A stretch of 64,000 nt of DNA from Pseudoalteromonas luteoviolacea NCIMB 1942 (GCF_001625595.1 NZ_AUXT01000154.1:1-64000), one strand, 5' to 3'; positions 25,725 to 36,122 are shown, counted from the first letter of the stretch. Notes: generated by a model not told the origin, from the sequence alone. Program-made: numbers and translations.

Positions 25725-27051
25725 AACCAAATTCTATTGTAAATTGGGCCCCGCCAAGTTCACCGTAATCAATGATGATATTGCCATGGTAGGAGGCGAC
25801 CAAATCAGAAACGATAGCCATTCCGACTCCATGTCCAGCTTCATATGTATCCAGACGCGTTCCACGTTGCAGTAGCTCGTGACGCTTACCTTCAGGTATA
25901 CCTGGACCATCATCACCAATAATAAAGATAGTGCCTTTACTTGGAGTAGTTTTTACTTGTATATCAATTTTATGTGTACATGCTTTACATGCATTATCGA
26001 TGATATTACCCAATATTTCCATTAAATCGGTTTTATCGCCAAGGAAAGCGGCATCATCAGCACAAAATGCCGAAAACTGAATGGCTTTATCATGATAGAC
26101 CTTGCTCATAGCATTGAGAATAGAGTCTAGAACGGGCTTAACCTTGGTTTGCTTCTTCCACGTATCAGATGCGCCTGTCGCTGCGCGCTTCAGCTGATGC
26201 TCAATCATGGCATTGATACGGTCAAGTTGTTCTTGCGCTTCTGCATCATTGGCTAAAGAGCTAGACTTTAAAACAGCCAAAGGAGTTTTGAGTGCATGTG
26301 CGAGATCACTAAGTGAAGCCCTATAGCGCTCTTTTTGACGACGTTGAGAGTCAAGCAATAGGTTCAAATCAGCTTTGATCGTATTCAGCTCTACCGGATA
26401 AAGGCCTGAAATCTTATCGCGTTCACCAGCCTCAACTTCTTTAATTTCTTTATCAAGGCGTTGTAGCGGCCTGGCATTCCATACAAATCCAAATGCCATC
26501 AGCGCAGCGATCACAACCCCCATAATCAGCATCCAATTAACCAGCGTATTTCTAAACTCAGACATTAAAGCGACTAAGGCTGAGTTCTTTTTTAGCAAAA
26601 TAAACTTGGCTTGCTGGGATTGCTCCGCATTGCCGAGTATGACAGTCAAGCTGAGCTGCCAAAACTCTTCACCACTGTATTCGACCTTTTTGAATTCAGA
26701 GGCACCAGCTTGTGTCTGAGATACATCAGGCGTCACGGTCAAGCTAACAGCAGACTCTGAATACCAAACTAAAGTATTTTGCTGGTACACGAGAGCATAT
26801 GTATCGGAGTTCAATCTATTTAGCTCAGGCGCAAGAATGGTTCTGGGCATCGAAATACCATCAGATACAAACTCAACTTCTGAGATCAGCGAGTAAAGGT
26901 GTGCTTCGAGCGTTTTTTCGGTGGCATCAATAAGCGTCGCGTGATAGGCCCGACCGATTGAAAAGAACAACGCGGGAAGGGCTATGATTAAAACAAAGAC
27001 AAGGATAAATCCTTGCCTTATTTTAAGGGAGATCTGTGCGCTACTTACCAC
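25708..27051 (-). CDS. PhoQ-like sensor histidine kinase
   Basis: 447 residues. Two membrane helices (about 15-35 and 168-190) enclose a periplasmic sensor of about 130 residues. A HAMP-like linker follows (NARPLQRLDKEIKEVEAGE). The phosphorylated histidine is in LSDLAHALKTPLAVLKSS. The ATP-binding part has NIIDNACKA (N box), IGDDGPGIPEG (G1) and GHGVGMAIVSDLVASYHG (G2). The pattern AHALKTPLAV is that of the PhoQ group. The start is a GTG overlapping the regulator gene by 7 bases. The partner is the regulator upstream. The sensed signal cannot be told from the sequence. Confidence 0.9.
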   Translation of the reverse strand: MVSSAQISLKIRQGFILVFVLIIALPALFFSIGRAYHATLIDATEKTLEAHLYSLISEVEFVSDGISMPRTILAPELNRLNSDTYALVYQQNTLVWYSESAVSLTVTPDVSQTQAGASEFKKVEYSGEEFWQLSLTVILGNAEQSQQAKFILLKKNSALVALMSEFRNTLVNWMLIMGVVIAALMAFGFVWNARPLQRLDKEIKEVEAGERDKISGLYPVELNTIKADLNLLLDSQRRQKERYRASLSDLAHALKTPLAVLKSSSLANDAEAQEQLDRINAMIEHQLKRAATGASDTWKKQTKVKPVLDSILNAMSKVYHDKAIQFSAFCADDAAFLGDKTDLMEILGNIIDNACKACTHKIDIQVKTTPSKGTIFIIGDDGPGIPEGKRHELLQRGTRLDTYEAGHGVGMAIVSDLVASYHGNIIIDYGELGGAQFTIEFGYEQNH

Positions 27052-27719
27052 TGGGTTTTAAACCTGTAACCTCTACCACGCAGGGTTTCAACTGGGTTTA
27101 AAGTACCATCTGGGTCAAGTTTTTTCCTCAGACGAAGTACAAATACTTCAATCACGTTTGAATCTAGGTCAAAGTCCTGATCGTAAATATGCTCTGTGAG
27201 CTCTGATTTGGAAATCACCTTGTGTGGGTTGACCATTAAATATTCAAGTACTTTATACTCGTATGCTGTAAGAGAAAGTTCTCTTTCGCCTACAAAAACT
27301 TGCTGAGAACGTGTATGTAATGTAATAGGTCCAATGGTGATCTCTGGGTTAGCTTGTCCAGCACTGCGTCTTATCAAGGCATTACAGCGTGCAATAAGCT
27401 CTTCAACATGGAATGGCTTGGTAAGGTAGTCATCGGCACCCGCATCTAGCCCTTCGACCTTTTCTTGCCAGCGATCGCGAGCTGTTAATATTAAAATTGG
27501 AATTTTAATATCTTCGGCCCTAGCGCGTCTTATCAACTCAATCCCATCAATCTTTGGCAGGCCTAAATCGACTACCGCTAAATCTAGAGGGTATTCCGTT
27601 AAGTGAAAAAGGCCATTTTCTCCGTCGTGACAAAGGTCTACGCTATACTTCTCTTTTTCTAAAACGTTACGTAAGTTTTCAGCTAATTGAACGTCATCTT
27701 CTATTACTAAAATTCGCAT
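27045..27719 (-). CDS. PhoP-like OmpR-family response regulator
   Basis: About 224 residues. The receiver domain shows the acidic pocket IEDD, the phosphate-accepting aspartate in VVDLGLPKIDG, the Thr in LTARD and the Lys in LTKPF. The winged-helix effector domain ends VFVLRLRKKLDPDG then ETLRGRGYRF, typical of OmpR/PhoP proteins. I start at the ATG at 27719, with AAGGA before it, which overlaps nothing but follows the PepSY stop directly. It works with the kinase downstream. Confidence 0.93.
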   Translation of the reverse strand: MRILVIEDDVQLAENLRNVLEKEKYSVDLCHDGENGLFHLTEYPLDLAVVDLGLPKIDGIELIRRARAEDIKIPILILTARDRWQEKVEGLDAGADDYLTKPFHVEELIARCNALIRRSAGQANPEITIGPITLHTRSQQVFVGERELSLTAYEYKVLEYLMVNPHKVISKSELTEHIYDQDFDLDSNVIEVFVLRLRKKLDPDGTLNPVETLRGRGYRFKTQW

Positions 27720-27721
27720 TG

Positions 27722-27973
27722 TCAATCCTTCTTCACTTCACCCGTTACTTTGTGAACTTTAACATCAATGATTCTGCCGCCGCTTTGAAGAATTCGTACC
27801 ACATAGAAATCACCTTCAAGGGAGATCTTTAAGGTCTTTCCTGGCTGTTTGGTCGTTGCTAATTGTACGGCTTCTTTTTTGCTTATGGTGTCTTGAGTAT
27901 TTTTCGCTTGTACAGGGCTAAAAGCCATGACGCAGGCTAAAAACATAACGGCAAGACAGTTTGGCAACTGCAT
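27722..27973 (-). CDS. PepSY-domain periplasmic protein
   Basis: About 83 residues. The signal peptide is MQLPNCLAVMFLACVMAFSPVQA, and the mature part has the PepSY pattern KKEAVQLATTKQPGKTLKI then FYVVRILQSGGRIIDVKVHKVTGEV. The ATG at 27973 has GGAG seven bases upstream; the longer frame to 28039 lacks this. PepSY proteins often sit with two-component genes and may modulate the sensor in the periplasm. The stop is two bases before the regulator start, so the three genes form one transcript. Confidence 0.82.
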   Translation of the reverse strand: MQLPNCLAVMFLACVMAFSPVQAKNTQDTISKKEAVQLATTKQPGKTLKISLEGDFYVVRILQSGGRIIDVKVHKVTGEVKKD

Positions 27974-28053
27974 TCTAAGCTCCACAGTAGGGTTGCTTAA
28001 CATCTTGATCAGGAGGTTAAGATTTATTGTCTTAACCACTGCTGAACTTTACG

Positions 28054-28353
28054 TTAAGGTAAAACTTTCTTATATGGTTTGACTACGCTGTGAGCGTATA
28101 CACCAGCTTCAATATAAGGGTCTGCATCTGCCCAAGCTTGAGCTAACTCTAATGAATCAAACTCAGCAATAACTAAAGAACCAGTAAAGCCGGCTTCGCC
28201 TGGATTTTCGTCATCAATCGCAGGGAGTGGGCCTGCTACAAATAGCCTTCCGTCGTCCTTAAGCGCATTTAAACGCGCCAAATGAGCAGGGCGAGCGCCT
28301 AGACGTTTCTCTAGTGAATTTTCCACATCCGTTGAGTAAATCATGTAAAGCAT
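28054..28353 (-). CDS. yciI: YciI family protein
   Basis: 99 residues of the YciI-like ferredoxin-fold family. Visible motifs are [24 protein letters not shown] and [22 protein letters not shown], including the His-Asp pair conserved in the family. The biological role of YciI is not settled; related proteins act as small dehalogenase-like or muconolactone-isomerase-like enzymes. In many gammaproteobacteria yciI lies near yciB and the trp region, as here. Confidence 0.92.
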   Translation of the reverse strand: MLYMIYSTDVENSLEKRLGARPAHLARLNALKDDGRLFVAGPLPAIDDENPGEAGFTGSLVIAEFDSLELAQAWADADPYIEAGVYAHSVVKPYKKVLP

Positions 28354-28528
28354 AATAGTAAGAAATAATGCGTAATTAATTTTGTGTTTCGTATCATAGA
28401 CTGGATTGTCCCCAAATGTAAATGAATAGGCGTTATCTTAAGAGAATCTTGTTTGGGACTTGAAATCCGCAGGCCTTGGCTGTTACAGTCCTTCGACTAT
28501 CGTGAAAAATAATAATAAGGTTGTTTTA

Positions 28529-29953
28529 ATGAGTGCAAACCGCGAGCAATTTAGCTCCAGACTGGGTTTCATTTTAGCAGCGGCTGGCTCCGCTGTGGGG
28601 ATCGGAAACTTGGTCGGTTTCCCTGTATCTGCTGCCAAAAATGGCGGTGGTGCGTTTCTGATTATTTATGCACTGTTTGTTGCGTTTATATGTTTGCCAG
28701 TCATGATCGCTGAAATGGCGCTTGGTCGTAAGGCTCAAAAAGACCCATACGGAGCTTATCACTCGCTTACTGGTGGTGATAAAAAGTGGTCCTTCGCCGG
28801 TGCACTCGCTGTTTTAACGCCATTTATGATTGCTGTCTTTTATATGGTTATCACTGTTTGGATTTTCGGCTACCTAGTCCAAACCCTCATTGGTAATCTT
28901 GATCAACTTGCAAACCCTGACAATTTTGGCATTTTTATTAATGAATACACAGTGTTTGGCTACATGGCAGGTGTTGTAGTACTGGTTAATTTAATTTTAG
29001 TCGGCGGTGTTAAAGAAGGCATTGAAAAAGCGGCAAAATTGATGATGCCTGCGCTTTTTGTGCTACTCATCGGTCTCGTTGCTTACGTTTTGACGTTAGA
29101 TAATGCCATGGCGGGTGTACGTTATTATATTGTACCTGACTTTTCTAAAATGGACGCCAGTGTCTTAAACGGGGCGCTGTCTCAGGCATTTTTTTCATTG
29201 TCTTTGGGCATGGGTATTTTAATAACATACGCGTCTTACATTTCTAAGAAAGAAGACATTGTTGGTAGCTCTAAAATGGTGGCAGTGACGGACTCATTAG
29301 TGGCGTTTATTGCAGGTCTGATGGTACTGCCAGCTATCTTTAGTTTTAACCCGAATGTAAACCCTGAGGAGCTTTCGGATTCTTCAGTGTCAATGATCTT
29401 TGTGTATCTGCCGCAGTTATTGTTGACTTTGCAAGCGGACATCGGTTATATGGGTGCATCGGCTGTTGCGGGTATTTTCTTTTTGCTTGTTTTCTTTGCC
29501 GCGATTACCTCTTTGGTTTCGATTATTGAAGTACCCACTGCCAGCTTAATGGAAGCGAAAGGGTATAACCGTAAAAAGTCATTGACCGTATTAGCGGTGA
29601 CGACTGGTATTCTGACGGTGCTATGTACTATGTCATTTGGCATGGTTGAAGGGCTGACCAAGTTTACTCATTACGGCGATGTCGACAAGAGTTTGTTTGA
29701 CATTGTTTCGGATGTGTTTTACGACACCATCTTGCCTTTCAATGGTTTGTTATTGTGCTTATTTGTAACCTACCGCTGGCGTAAGGCTAACTTGTCTGAA
29801 GAACTTGCGCATGGCAATGAAGGCTACAAGGGGAGTTTCATGGAAAGGTACGTGAACTTCTCACTATCGACTTTTATTCCAGTGATCTTGTTACTGATAT
29901 TCGTCAACACGGTGGCAACTAAGTACTTTAACGTGAGCTTATTTGGTTTTTAA
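28529..29953 (+). CDS. Neurotransmitter:sodium symporter (NSS/SNF family)
   Basis: About 474 residues with roughly eleven to twelve membrane helices. TM1 carries the substrate and sodium motif AAAGSAVGIGNLVGFPVSAAKNG and TM6 the unwound segment AFFSLSLGMGILITYASY. NSS transporters take up amino acids or amines with sodium. I use the ATG at 28529, preceded by AAGG, because the 23 extra residues upstream do not look like family sequence. TM1 shows LVGFPVSAAKNGG where LeuT has a WRFP-type motif. It is not in an operon. The exact substrate is unknown. Confidence 0.92.
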   Translation: MSANREQFSSRLGFILAAAGSAVGIGNLVGFPVSAAKNGGGAFLIIYALFVAFICLPVMIAEMALGRKAQKDPYGAYHSLTGGDKKWSFAGALAVLTPFMIAVFYMVITVWIFGYLVQTLIGNLDQLANPDNFGIFINEYTVFGYMAGVVVLVNLILVGGVKEGIEKAAKLMMPALFVLLIGLVAYVLTLDNAMAGVRYYIVPDFSKMDASVLNGALSQAFFSLSLGMGILITYASYISKKEDIVGSSKMVAVTDSLVAFIAGLMVLPAIFSFNPNVNPEELSDSSVSMIFVYLPQLLLTLQADIGYMGASAVAGIFFLLVFFAAITSLVSIIEVPTASLMEAKGYNRKKSLTVLAVTTGILTVLCTMSFGMVEGLTKFTHYGDVDKSLFDIVSDVFYDTILPFNGLLLCLFVTYRWRKANLSEELAHGNEGYKGSFMERYVNFSLSTFIPVILLLIFVNTVATKYFNVSLFGF

Positions 29954-29963
29954 TTAATTGCAA

Positions 29964-29988
29964 ATGTGTGGAGCCCTGCTCCACACAT
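29964..29988. terminator. Perfect 11-bp hairpin between convergent genes
   Basis: ATGTGTGGAGC (29964-29974) pairs fully with GCTCCACACAT (29978-29988) around a 3-base loop. It touches the stop codon of the convergent gene. It probably ends both transcripts, though T runs are poor. Confidence 0.6.
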
Positions 29989-30674
29989 CATGTAAATGTC
30001 ACTCCCGCATCTAAGTATTTTCCTGCTCCTATTGTAAATAACCACAATCCCCACAAACTATGCTCAAGCACACAAACCACTAAAGAGCGACTGTGCGCAT
30101 AAGTATAAGAAAATAACAGTCCACCTAAGAAAGACATAATAATGGCCATCCAGTTGTCATACACACAATGGGCCAGCGCAAAAACACTGGCACTGAGTAA
30201 TATTCTCACAGTTTTACTCGGTAAGATGCGCTTGTAGCGGTGGAAAAAGTAACTTCTAAATATAAGCTCTTGAGGCAAGACAGATAAAATTGGATAGGCG
30301 ATGAGTAATACTAACCAATCAGTGGTTGAATTAATAGGTAAATCAAACCACGTTTCTTGACTGATTAATCCGTACAGCATGCCAGAAAATAACGCGCCGA
30401 TAAAAAAAATGGAGAACAATCGTTTTTTGATGGCGGAGAACTGTCCTAAGCTGGTCAATCTGAAACGTTTGAAGTGCGGATCAGAAAGTAGTAAATAGGT
30501 ACACACAGACATAATAATGATTAGGGCTGGGAAGAGCCAATTAGCCAATTCATGGCGAAAAAAGTAGGCAATAAATGGAAGTAGAAAAAAGACCGAGAAT
30601 AGCTCAAACCAACGAAACTGATGTGCGTTCAAAGAAGTTACCCCAAATGGTGCTGTATCAATAAAATATAGCAA
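29988..30674 (-). CDS. CPBP-family intramembrane glutamic protease (Abi-like)
   Basis: 228 residues with about seven membrane helices. The family motifs are LPQELIFRSYFFHR (a variant of EExxxR with the first Glu replaced by Gln), FALAHCVYDNW and, near the end, CVLEHSLWGLWLF. The second Glu, the Arg and both His residues are present. CPBP proteases cleave prenylated or membrane peptides; in bacteria some serve bacteriocin immunity or maturation. The replacement of the first Glu could weaken activity. The start is a TTG at 30674 without a good ribosome site, and no ATG is available early, so the N-terminus is uncertain. Confidence 0.8.
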   Translation of the reverse strand: MLYFIDTAPFGVTSLNAHQFRWFELFSVFFLLPFIAYFFRHELANWLFPALIIIMSVCTYLLLSDPHFKRFRLTSLGQFSAIKKRLFSIFFIGALFSGMLYGLISQETWFDLPINSTTDWLVLLIAYPILSVLPQELIFRSYFFHRYKRILPSKTVRILLSASVFALAHCVYDNWMAIIMSFLGGLLFSYTYAHSRSLVVCVLEHSLWGLWLFTIGAGKYLDAGVTFT

Positions 30675-30755
30675 GTGTTGGGAGGATTTCGCGTAATCTA
30701 GAAAAGATTACGCAATTGATAAGGTATACAAAAACTAAAGTAGATTGAATACTAT

Positions 30756-31361
30756 CTAGTCGTCTTCTGGAAGGTATTTCGAGACTTTCATGATGGTAAT
30801 GAGGATGGCAACAAATGTAATTGCCATCAACCCGAATACCTTAAAATTAACCCAGAAATTCAGTGAAAAATTATAAGCTACATATAAGTTGAGTACCGCA
30901 ATAAAGAAAAACAGCGCAGACCAAGCAAGATTCAGTCTATCAAATAAAGCCTCAGGAATATCTAACTTCGCAGCAGGGTTATCAGATTGTGCTTCTTCTT
31001 TACTCGTTTTCTGCTCTTGTAGCATCGCACTGTTCAAAACGCTTAACAGCGCTTTTTTGGCAAGATTCTTCTTAAACACATAGTGAGACACCAGTAAGCT
31101 AGCTCCTAGTATCGCGTAGATGATGGTTGCTTTCCACATGATGAATTGCTCATCTTGGAATAGGATTGTCATACCACCGAGTAAAAGAGCGATTGCAAAA
31201 AAGACCCAGTGTCTTTGTGATACTTTTCCATCGGTGAAGTACTGATAGATCATTTGAATCACTGATGCGACAATTAGCACCCCAGTGGCCCAAAAAATAT
31301 CCATAAATTTATAGACCGCAAAAAACAGTATCAGGGGAAAATACTCTAGTATAAAAGTCAT
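30756..31361 (-). CDS. yciB: Inner-membrane-spanning protein YciB (septation protein A)
   Basis: 201 residues with five to six membrane helices. Family motifs include ILEYFPLILFFAVYKFMDIF, VSQRHWVFFAIALLLGGMTI and FMWKATIIYAILG, and the C-terminal NFWVNFKVFG. YciB works in cell-envelope and division-related processes and affects septation. A charged loop of about 25 residues (KTSKEEAQSDNPAAKLDI, about 117-140) is longer than in E. coli YciB (179 residues). GAGGAAGTGA precedes the ATG. Near-trp location is conserved. Confidence 0.94.
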   Translation of the reverse strand: MTFILEYFPLILFFAVYKFMDIFWATGVLIVASVIQMIYQYFTDGKVSQRHWVFFAIALLLGGMTILFQDEQFIMWKATIIYAILGASLLVSHYVFKKNLAKKALLSVLNSAMLQEQKTSKEEAQSDNPAAKLDIPEALFDRLNLAWSALFFFIAVLNLYVAYNFSLNFWVNFKVFGLMAITFVAILITIMKVSKYLPEDD

Positions 31362-31482
31362 TCACTTCCTCGATGATTAAGCCTTTATTGCGTTTTATCA
31401 AGATATTGTCGCAAGTTCAAGATTGACTTTTTAAGACTAAGCTTCTAGCCTCCGCACAATTTATAAATAAATTGAGAACTCT

Positions 31483-31758
31483 ATGAATAAGAGCGAACTA
31501 GTATCGGCAATGTCTGCACGCAGTGAACTGACCAAAAAAGACTCAAAAGCAGCATTGGATAGCATTCTGAACGCGATCACGAAGCGTTTATCTGAGGGTG
31601 ACCCAGTTGCACTTGCAGGGTTTGGCACATTGTCTTTGAGCTATCACCCAGCTAAGGCTGGCCGTAACCCAAGAACGGGTAAAGAAATAATGATTGAAGG
31701 ACAAAATAAAGTGTTGTTTAAATCGGCTAAAGCGCTCAAAGACGCTTTAGCCAAGTAA
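31483..31758 (+). CDS. HU-family DNA-binding protein
   Basis: 91 residues, usual for HU. The motif GRNPRTGKEIMI at 66-77 is the signature of the DNA-bending beta arm, and the N-terminal MNKSELVSAMSARSELTKKDS is the HU/IHF dimer helix. HU is a nucleoid protein that bends and wraps DNA. The sequence YHPAKAGRNPRTGKE is more divergent than HupA or HupB, so it is probably an extra HU copy. It converges on trpA: stop codons are 7 bases apart, and the short inverted repeat there (AAGTAA then TTACTT, near 31754-31772) may end both transcripts. Confidence 0.93.
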   Translation: MNKSELVSAMSARSELTKKDSKAALDSILNAITKRLSEGDPVALAGFGTLSLSYHPAKAGRNPRTGKEIMIEGQNKVLFKSAKALKDALAK

Positions 31759-31765
31759 CTTTATA

Positions 31766-32572
31766 TTACTTTTGTGTTGCAGCTTTCATGGTTGCAACAA
31801 ATTCACGTAGTCGCTCGCACATCAGTGCAGGCTCTGTTAAGTTTTCTTCGATAATTTTCACGACCGCAGAACCAGAGATTGCACCCGCTGCCCCTGAGTC
31901 GATGGCTGCTTTCACATGCTCTGGTGCTGAGATACCAAAGCCTAATATTGCAGGTGCGGCATTGTACTCGAGTAACTTATTGATCATGGTATCCGCTGGC
32001 ATTTCAGCTTTCGTCTCAGTACCTGTTACACCTGAACGAGAAAGTAAGTATGTATACCCTCGGCCATAACTTGCACACAGACGCAAAGTGTCGTCGCTTG
32101 CATTAGGCGTTGCAATAAAGATCGGCTCAATTTCTGCCTGCTGCGCAGCCTGCCTGAACATTTTAGACTCGTGCAGAGGGACATCTGCAACAAGGATTGA
32201 ATCGACCCCGGCATCTTTGGCTTGCTGGTAGAAGGTTTCAATGCCTTGCGCAAAAACCAAGTTTGAGTATAGCAATAAGCCGATTGGAATATCTGCGTTG
32301 TATTCGCGGATCTGGCGAATAATATCAAAGCAGTCTTGCGTGTTGATTTTGCTCTCAAGCGCGCGAATGTTAGCTGCTTGGATAACAGGACCATCCGCAA
32401 TTGGGTCTGAAAATGGAATACCCAGCTCGAGTGCGTCTGCACCGCCACCAATCAGACTTTTTACGATATCTAGGCTGATTTCTTTAGTTGGGTCACCTAA
32501 GGTTACAAACGGTACAAAAGCGCCTTGCCTGGCATCGTTTAGACGTGTAAATAGGTTGCTATATCGGCTCAT
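31766..32572 (-). CDS. trpA: Tryptophan synthase alpha subunit
   Basis: 268 residues. The TIM-barrel enzyme splits indole-3-glycerol phosphate into indole and glyceraldehyde-3-phosphate and passes indole through a tunnel to TrpB. Motifs are [18 protein letters not shown] with catalytic Glu and Asp, and ILGFGIS and GAISGSAVV for the phosphate. It is the last trp gene, with an ATGA overlap to trpB (4 bases), so both subunits are translationally coupled. Confidence 0.98.
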   Translation of the reverse strand: MSRYSNLFTRLNDARQGAFVPFVTLGDPTKEISLDIVKSLIGGGADALELGIPFSDPIADGPVIQAANIRALESKINTQDCFDIIRQIREYNADIPIGLLLYSNLVFAQGIETFYQQAKDAGVDSILVADVPLHESKMFRQAAQQAEIEPIFIATPNASDDTLRLCASYGRGYTYLLSRSGVTGTETKAEMPADTMINKLLEYNAAPAILGFGISAPEHVKAAIDSGAAGAISGSAVVKIIEENLTEPALMCERLREFVATMKAATQK

Positions 32573-33753
32573 AGTTCACCTCGTTCATTCAATACGTTGT
32601 GTACATGGGCAAGATCTTTGTCACCACGGCCACTCAAGTTAACGACAATAATGGTTTCTTCAGTTTGCTGCTCAGCATATTTAAGCGCATAAGCAAGGGC
32701 ATGGCTTGATTCAAGCGCAGGGATAATCCCTTCATTTTTTGCCAGTGCTTGGAACGCGTCTAGCGCTTCAGTGTCTGTAATACCGACGTATTGAGCACGA
32801 CCTGTTTGATGTAAGTAGGCATGTTGAGGGCCGACCGCAGGGTAATCAAGACCCGCAGAGACCGAGTACGACTCTTCGATTTGACCATCATTGTCTTGCA
32901 TGATGTATGTATATGCACCATGAAGGATACCTTGGCTACCTTTACAAAGCGCTGCACCATGCTCTTCAGTATCAAGGCCTTTACCTGCAGGTTCAATACC
33001 TACAAGTTTGACGTCCTTTTCATCGATGAAATCAGCAAACATCCCAATCGCATTTGAGCCACCGCCTACACACGCCATGACAACGTCTGGTAAGCGACCT
33101 TCAGCGTCAAGTACTTGCTGTTTAGCTTCTTCACCAATCATACGTTGGAAATCTCTAACGAGTGTTGGGAACGGGTGAGGTCCGGCTGCTGTGCCAAGCA
33201 GGTAGTGCGCGGTCTTGTAGTTTGCAGACCAATCACGCATTGCTTCGTTCACGGCATCCTTTAGAGTGCCTGAGCCCGCAGTTACAGGAATAACTTCCGC
33301 ACCCATTAAGCGCATTCTAAAAACGTTAGGCTGTTGACGCTCAACATCTTTTGCTCCCATGTATACGCGACACTTTAAGCCTAGTAGCGCGCACGCCAGT
33401 GCTGTAGCAACACCGTGTTGTCCTGCCCCAGTCTCTGCAATAACTTCTTTTTTACCCATACGCTTAGTCAGTAGTGCTTGACCCAGTACTTGGTTTGTTT
33501 TGTGCGCACCACCATGAAGCAAATCTTCACGTTTTAGGTACATTTTTACCTTAGGGTTTTTGATTAGGTTGCGAGACAGCGTTAAAGGAGTAGGGCGACC
33601 TGCATACTCATTTAGCAGTCCATAAAACTCTTCTTTAAAGCTTTCATCTTGCTGTGCTTTGTTAAATTCTTGCTCAAGTTGTTTAAGCGCTGGTACTAGT
33701 AACTCAGGGACGTACATGCCGCCAAAGTCACCAAAATATCCTGTATTAGTCAT
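32569..33753 (-). CDS. trpB: Tryptophan synthase beta subunit
   Basis: 394 residues from the ATG at 33753, which has GAGGTGGAT before it; the longer frame to 33789 overlaps trpCF and lacks a site. TrpB condenses indole with serine on PLP. The PLP lysine is in [12 protein letters not shown], the phosphate loop is [12 protein letters not shown], and the channel-side [10 protein letters not shown] is intact. Gap to trpCF is 7 bases. Confidence 0.98.
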   Translation of the reverse strand: MTNTGYFGDFGGMYVPELLVPALKQLEQEFNKAQQDESFKEEFYGLLNEYAGRPTPLTLSRNLIKNPKVKMYLKREDLLHGGAHKTNQVLGQALLTKRMGKKEVIAETGAGQHGVATALACALLGLKCRVYMGAKDVERQQPNVFRMRLMGAEVIPVTAGSGTLKDAVNEAMRDWSANYKTAHYLLGTAAGPHPFPTLVRDFQRMIGEEAKQQVLDAEGRLPDVVMACVGGGSNAIGMFADFIDEKDVKLVGIEPAGKGLDTEEHGAALCKGSQGILHGAYTYIMQDNDGQIEESYSVSAGLDYPAVGPQHAYLHQTGRAQYVGITDTEALDAFQALAKNEGIIPALESSHALAYALKYAEQQTEETIIVVNLSGRGDKDLAHVHNVLNERGEL

Positions 33754-33760
33754 ATCCACC

Positions 33761-35125
33761 TCAGTATTTTCGAATATTGTTGAAAGCATCGCGTAATTTT
33801 TCTGGACACTTTTTGCCGGGGCTCGTTTCTACCCCTGAGTTAAGGTCAAATCCAGCCGCACCTAAGTATGATGCGTCGCTGACATTGTCTGCATTTAGCC
33901 CGCCTGCGAGCATAAATGGCTTTTTCGCACTTTTAAGTAGTTGCCAATTAAATACTTTACCCGTGCCACCAAATGCGCTTGCTGTTTTGGTGTCGTAAAG
34001 ATGTTTGTCTACTTCATCAAAAGGAGCAGGGAACTCATCGACAATGCCCTGTGCTTTCCATATCTGACAATTAACAGGTAACTGTTTGCGAAGGTTGGTG
34101 ATAAATTCCTGTGTTTCGTGGCCATGCAATTGCACCACACTCAGGCGCAGGCTTTGTGCATATTCAATGATTTGCTCAGCTGTCGCATCGACAAATACGC
34201 CCACATATTTCAGTGGTGCGCTATCAACGACTGCGCGAGCGCAATCAAAGTCAACGTATCTTGGCGACTTAGGGTAGAAAATTAATCCACCGTAAACTGC
34301 ACCAGCTTCATAAGCTGATAAAGCATCTTCTACACGCGTTAATCCACATACCTTATTTTCACCTAAGATAAGCTTGCGACATGCGCCCTCTAAGTCTTCT
34401 TCAGCCATTAAAGAGCTACCGACCAAAAAGCCATTACAGTGTGGCGTTAGGCGTTTCACATCATTATGCGTATAAATCCCAGACTCCGAAATAACAGTTT
34501 TATCTTCTGGAATTAAGGTGCGCAGTTGTTCCGTTGTCGCAAGATCTGTACTTAAATCTCTTAGGTTACGGTTATTGATACCAATCAACTTGGCATTTAA
34601 CTGGAGTGCACGATTGACTTCTTCTTCGTTGCTAACCTCGGTTAACACGGCCATATTTAACGAGTGCGCTAAATCAGCAAGTTCACTGTAAGTTGCATCA
34701 TCTAATACTGACAGCATTAGTAAGATGGCATCGCCACCTTTCAAACGCGCTAAATACACTTGGTATTCGTCAATGAAGAAGTCTTTACAAATTAGTGGTT
34801 GATTGACCTTTGTACGAACGTAACTAAGGTACTCATAACTTCCTTGAAAGTACTTCTCGTCAGTTAATACGCTAATGCAGGTGGCATATTGTGCATAGAC
34901 GCTCGTGATCTCATCGAGATCGAAGGTTTCTCTGATCAAGCCTTTTGAAGGAGAGGCTTTCTTACATTCCAGAATAAACTGTGTACCAGACTTTGACATT
35001 TCACCGTAAAAATCACGTTCAGTGGGTACTACTTGATCTTTAAACTCGCTCAGTGGCAGCGTCTTTTTACGCGCTTCAAGCTCAACACGCTTGTCAGCGA
35101 CAATATTTTCTAACACGTTAGCCAT
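33761..35125 (-). CDS. trpCF: Bifunctional indole-3-glycerol phosphate synthase / phosphoribosylanthranilate isomerase
   Basis: 454 residues, the fused form usual in gammaproteobacteria. Residues 1-255 are IGPS, with [29 protein letters not shown] and VISESGIYT. Residues 256-454 are PRAI, with [28 protein letters not shown] and the terminal GFDLNSGVE. It catalyses steps 4 and 3 of the pathway. The ATG at 35125 overlaps trpD by 8 bases and has GGAGG. Confidence 0.97.
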   Translation of the reverse strand: MANVLENIVADKRVELEARKKTLPLSEFKDQVVPTERDFYGEMSKSGTQFILECKKASPSKGLIRETFDLDEITSVYAQYATCISVLTDEKYFQGSYEYLSYVRTKVNQPLICKDFFIDEYQVYLARLKGGDAILLMLSVLDDATYSELADLAHSLNMAVLTEVSNEEEVNRALQLNAKLIGINNRNLRDLSTDLATTEQLRTLIPEDKTVISESGIYTHNDVKRLTPHCNGFLVGSSLMAEEDLEGACRKLILGENKVCGLTRVEDALSAYEAGAVYGGLIFYPKSPRYVDFDCARAVVDSAPLKYVGVFVDATAEQIIEYAQSLRLSVVQLHGHETQEFITNLRKQLPVNCQIWKAQGIVDEFPAPFDEVDKHLYDTKTASAFGGTGKVFNWQLLKSAKKPFMLAGGLNADNVSDASYLGAAGFDLNSGVETSPGKKCPEKLRDAFNNIRKY

Positions 35126-36122
35126 GACTTACCTCCGCAATGGCTGCTAATGTTTCTTCACAGCGACCTGACGCCAGTACATCAAGCACTTGCTGAGTGG
35201 CTGATTTTAGGTCGGTAGCTTTTCCAGACATAACAAGTAAAGCACTGACATTTGCCGCAATTGCAGCGTTATGTGCAGTTTTACCGTTACCACTTAAAAT
35301 GTTTCGTGTTGCTTGGGCGTTGTACTCAGGTGTGTCTCCTGCGATGTCTTCCAACGAGTAGTTGTCTAAACCGAAATCTGCTGGCGTTAACGTGTACTCT
35401 GTAATTTTACCATCCTTTAATTCGGTAACTTGTGTTGTGCCGTGAAGTGCTATCTCATCGCAGCCAGCGCCATGAACGATCATTGCACGCTTAGTACCAA
35501 GCATCTGCAGTGTTTCGGCCATTGGGCGGCAAAGCGCTGGGTCATAAACGCCAAGTAACTGAATATCAGGCTTAGCTGGGTTTGCCAGTGGGCCCAGAAT
35601 ATTGAATAGGGTACGTGTTTTAAGCTTGGTACGTACTGGCATCGCGTGCTTTACGCCACTGTGATAGAGCGGGGCAAACAAAAAGGCAAAATTGGTTTTT
35701 TCAAGGCAGTTGGCGCCTTGCTCAGGTGTCATCTCTAAATTGATACCTAATGTACGAAGCAAATCAGCCGAACCAGACTTACTGGAAACACTGCGGTTGC
35801 CGTGTTTAACCATCGGGATACCGCAAGCCGCCGCTACGATAGCAGCCGTTGTGCTTACATTGATGGTATTGGTACCATCGCCACCTGTTCCGCAGCTATC
35901 TGCACAATCTAAGCCCCGGTTGTCAAAAGCAACAGCATGGTCACGCATCGCTTTTGCGGCGCCAGCAATCTCTGCCGCAGTTTCCCCTTTGATTTTCAAA
36001 GAAATCAGCGCTGCTGTGAGCTCCACTTCAGAAAGCTGTCCTTGCATTACTTGGCTAAATAACTCGGTTGTTTGTTCAAAGCTTAGCGACTGTTGGTCAA
36101 TCAATTGATTTAAACTTTCCAT
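35118..36122 (-). CDS. trpD: Anthranilate phosphoribosyltransferase
   Basis: 334 residues. The PRPP motif SCGTGGDGTNTINVSTTAA and the KHGNRSVSSKSGSADLL segment that binds pyrophosphate and anthranilate are present. It joins anthranilate and PRPP. It is not fused to TrpG, unlike E. coli TrpD. AGGAGG stands in front of the ATG at 36122, 8 bases after trpG. Confidence 0.98.
   Translation of the reverse strand: MESLNQLIDQQSLSFEQTTELFSQVMQGQLSEVELTAALISLKIKGETAAEIAGAAKAMRDHAVAFDNRGLDCADSCGTGGDGTNTINVSTTAAIVAAACGIPMVKHGNRSVSSKSGSADLLRTLGINLEMTPEQGANCLEKTNFAFLFAPLYHSGVKHAMPVRTKLKTRTLFNILGPLANPAKPDIQLLGVYDPALCRPMAETLQMLGTKRAMIVHGAGCDEIALHGTTQVTELKDGKITEYTLTPADFGLDNYSLEDIAGDTPEYNAQATRNILSGNGKTAHNAAIAANVSALLVMSGKATDLKSATQQVLDVLASGRCEETLAAIAEVSHG

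Noticed and set aside
30889..31083. 64-codon plus-strand frame in yciB
   Set aside because: Antisense to a conserved membrane protein gene.
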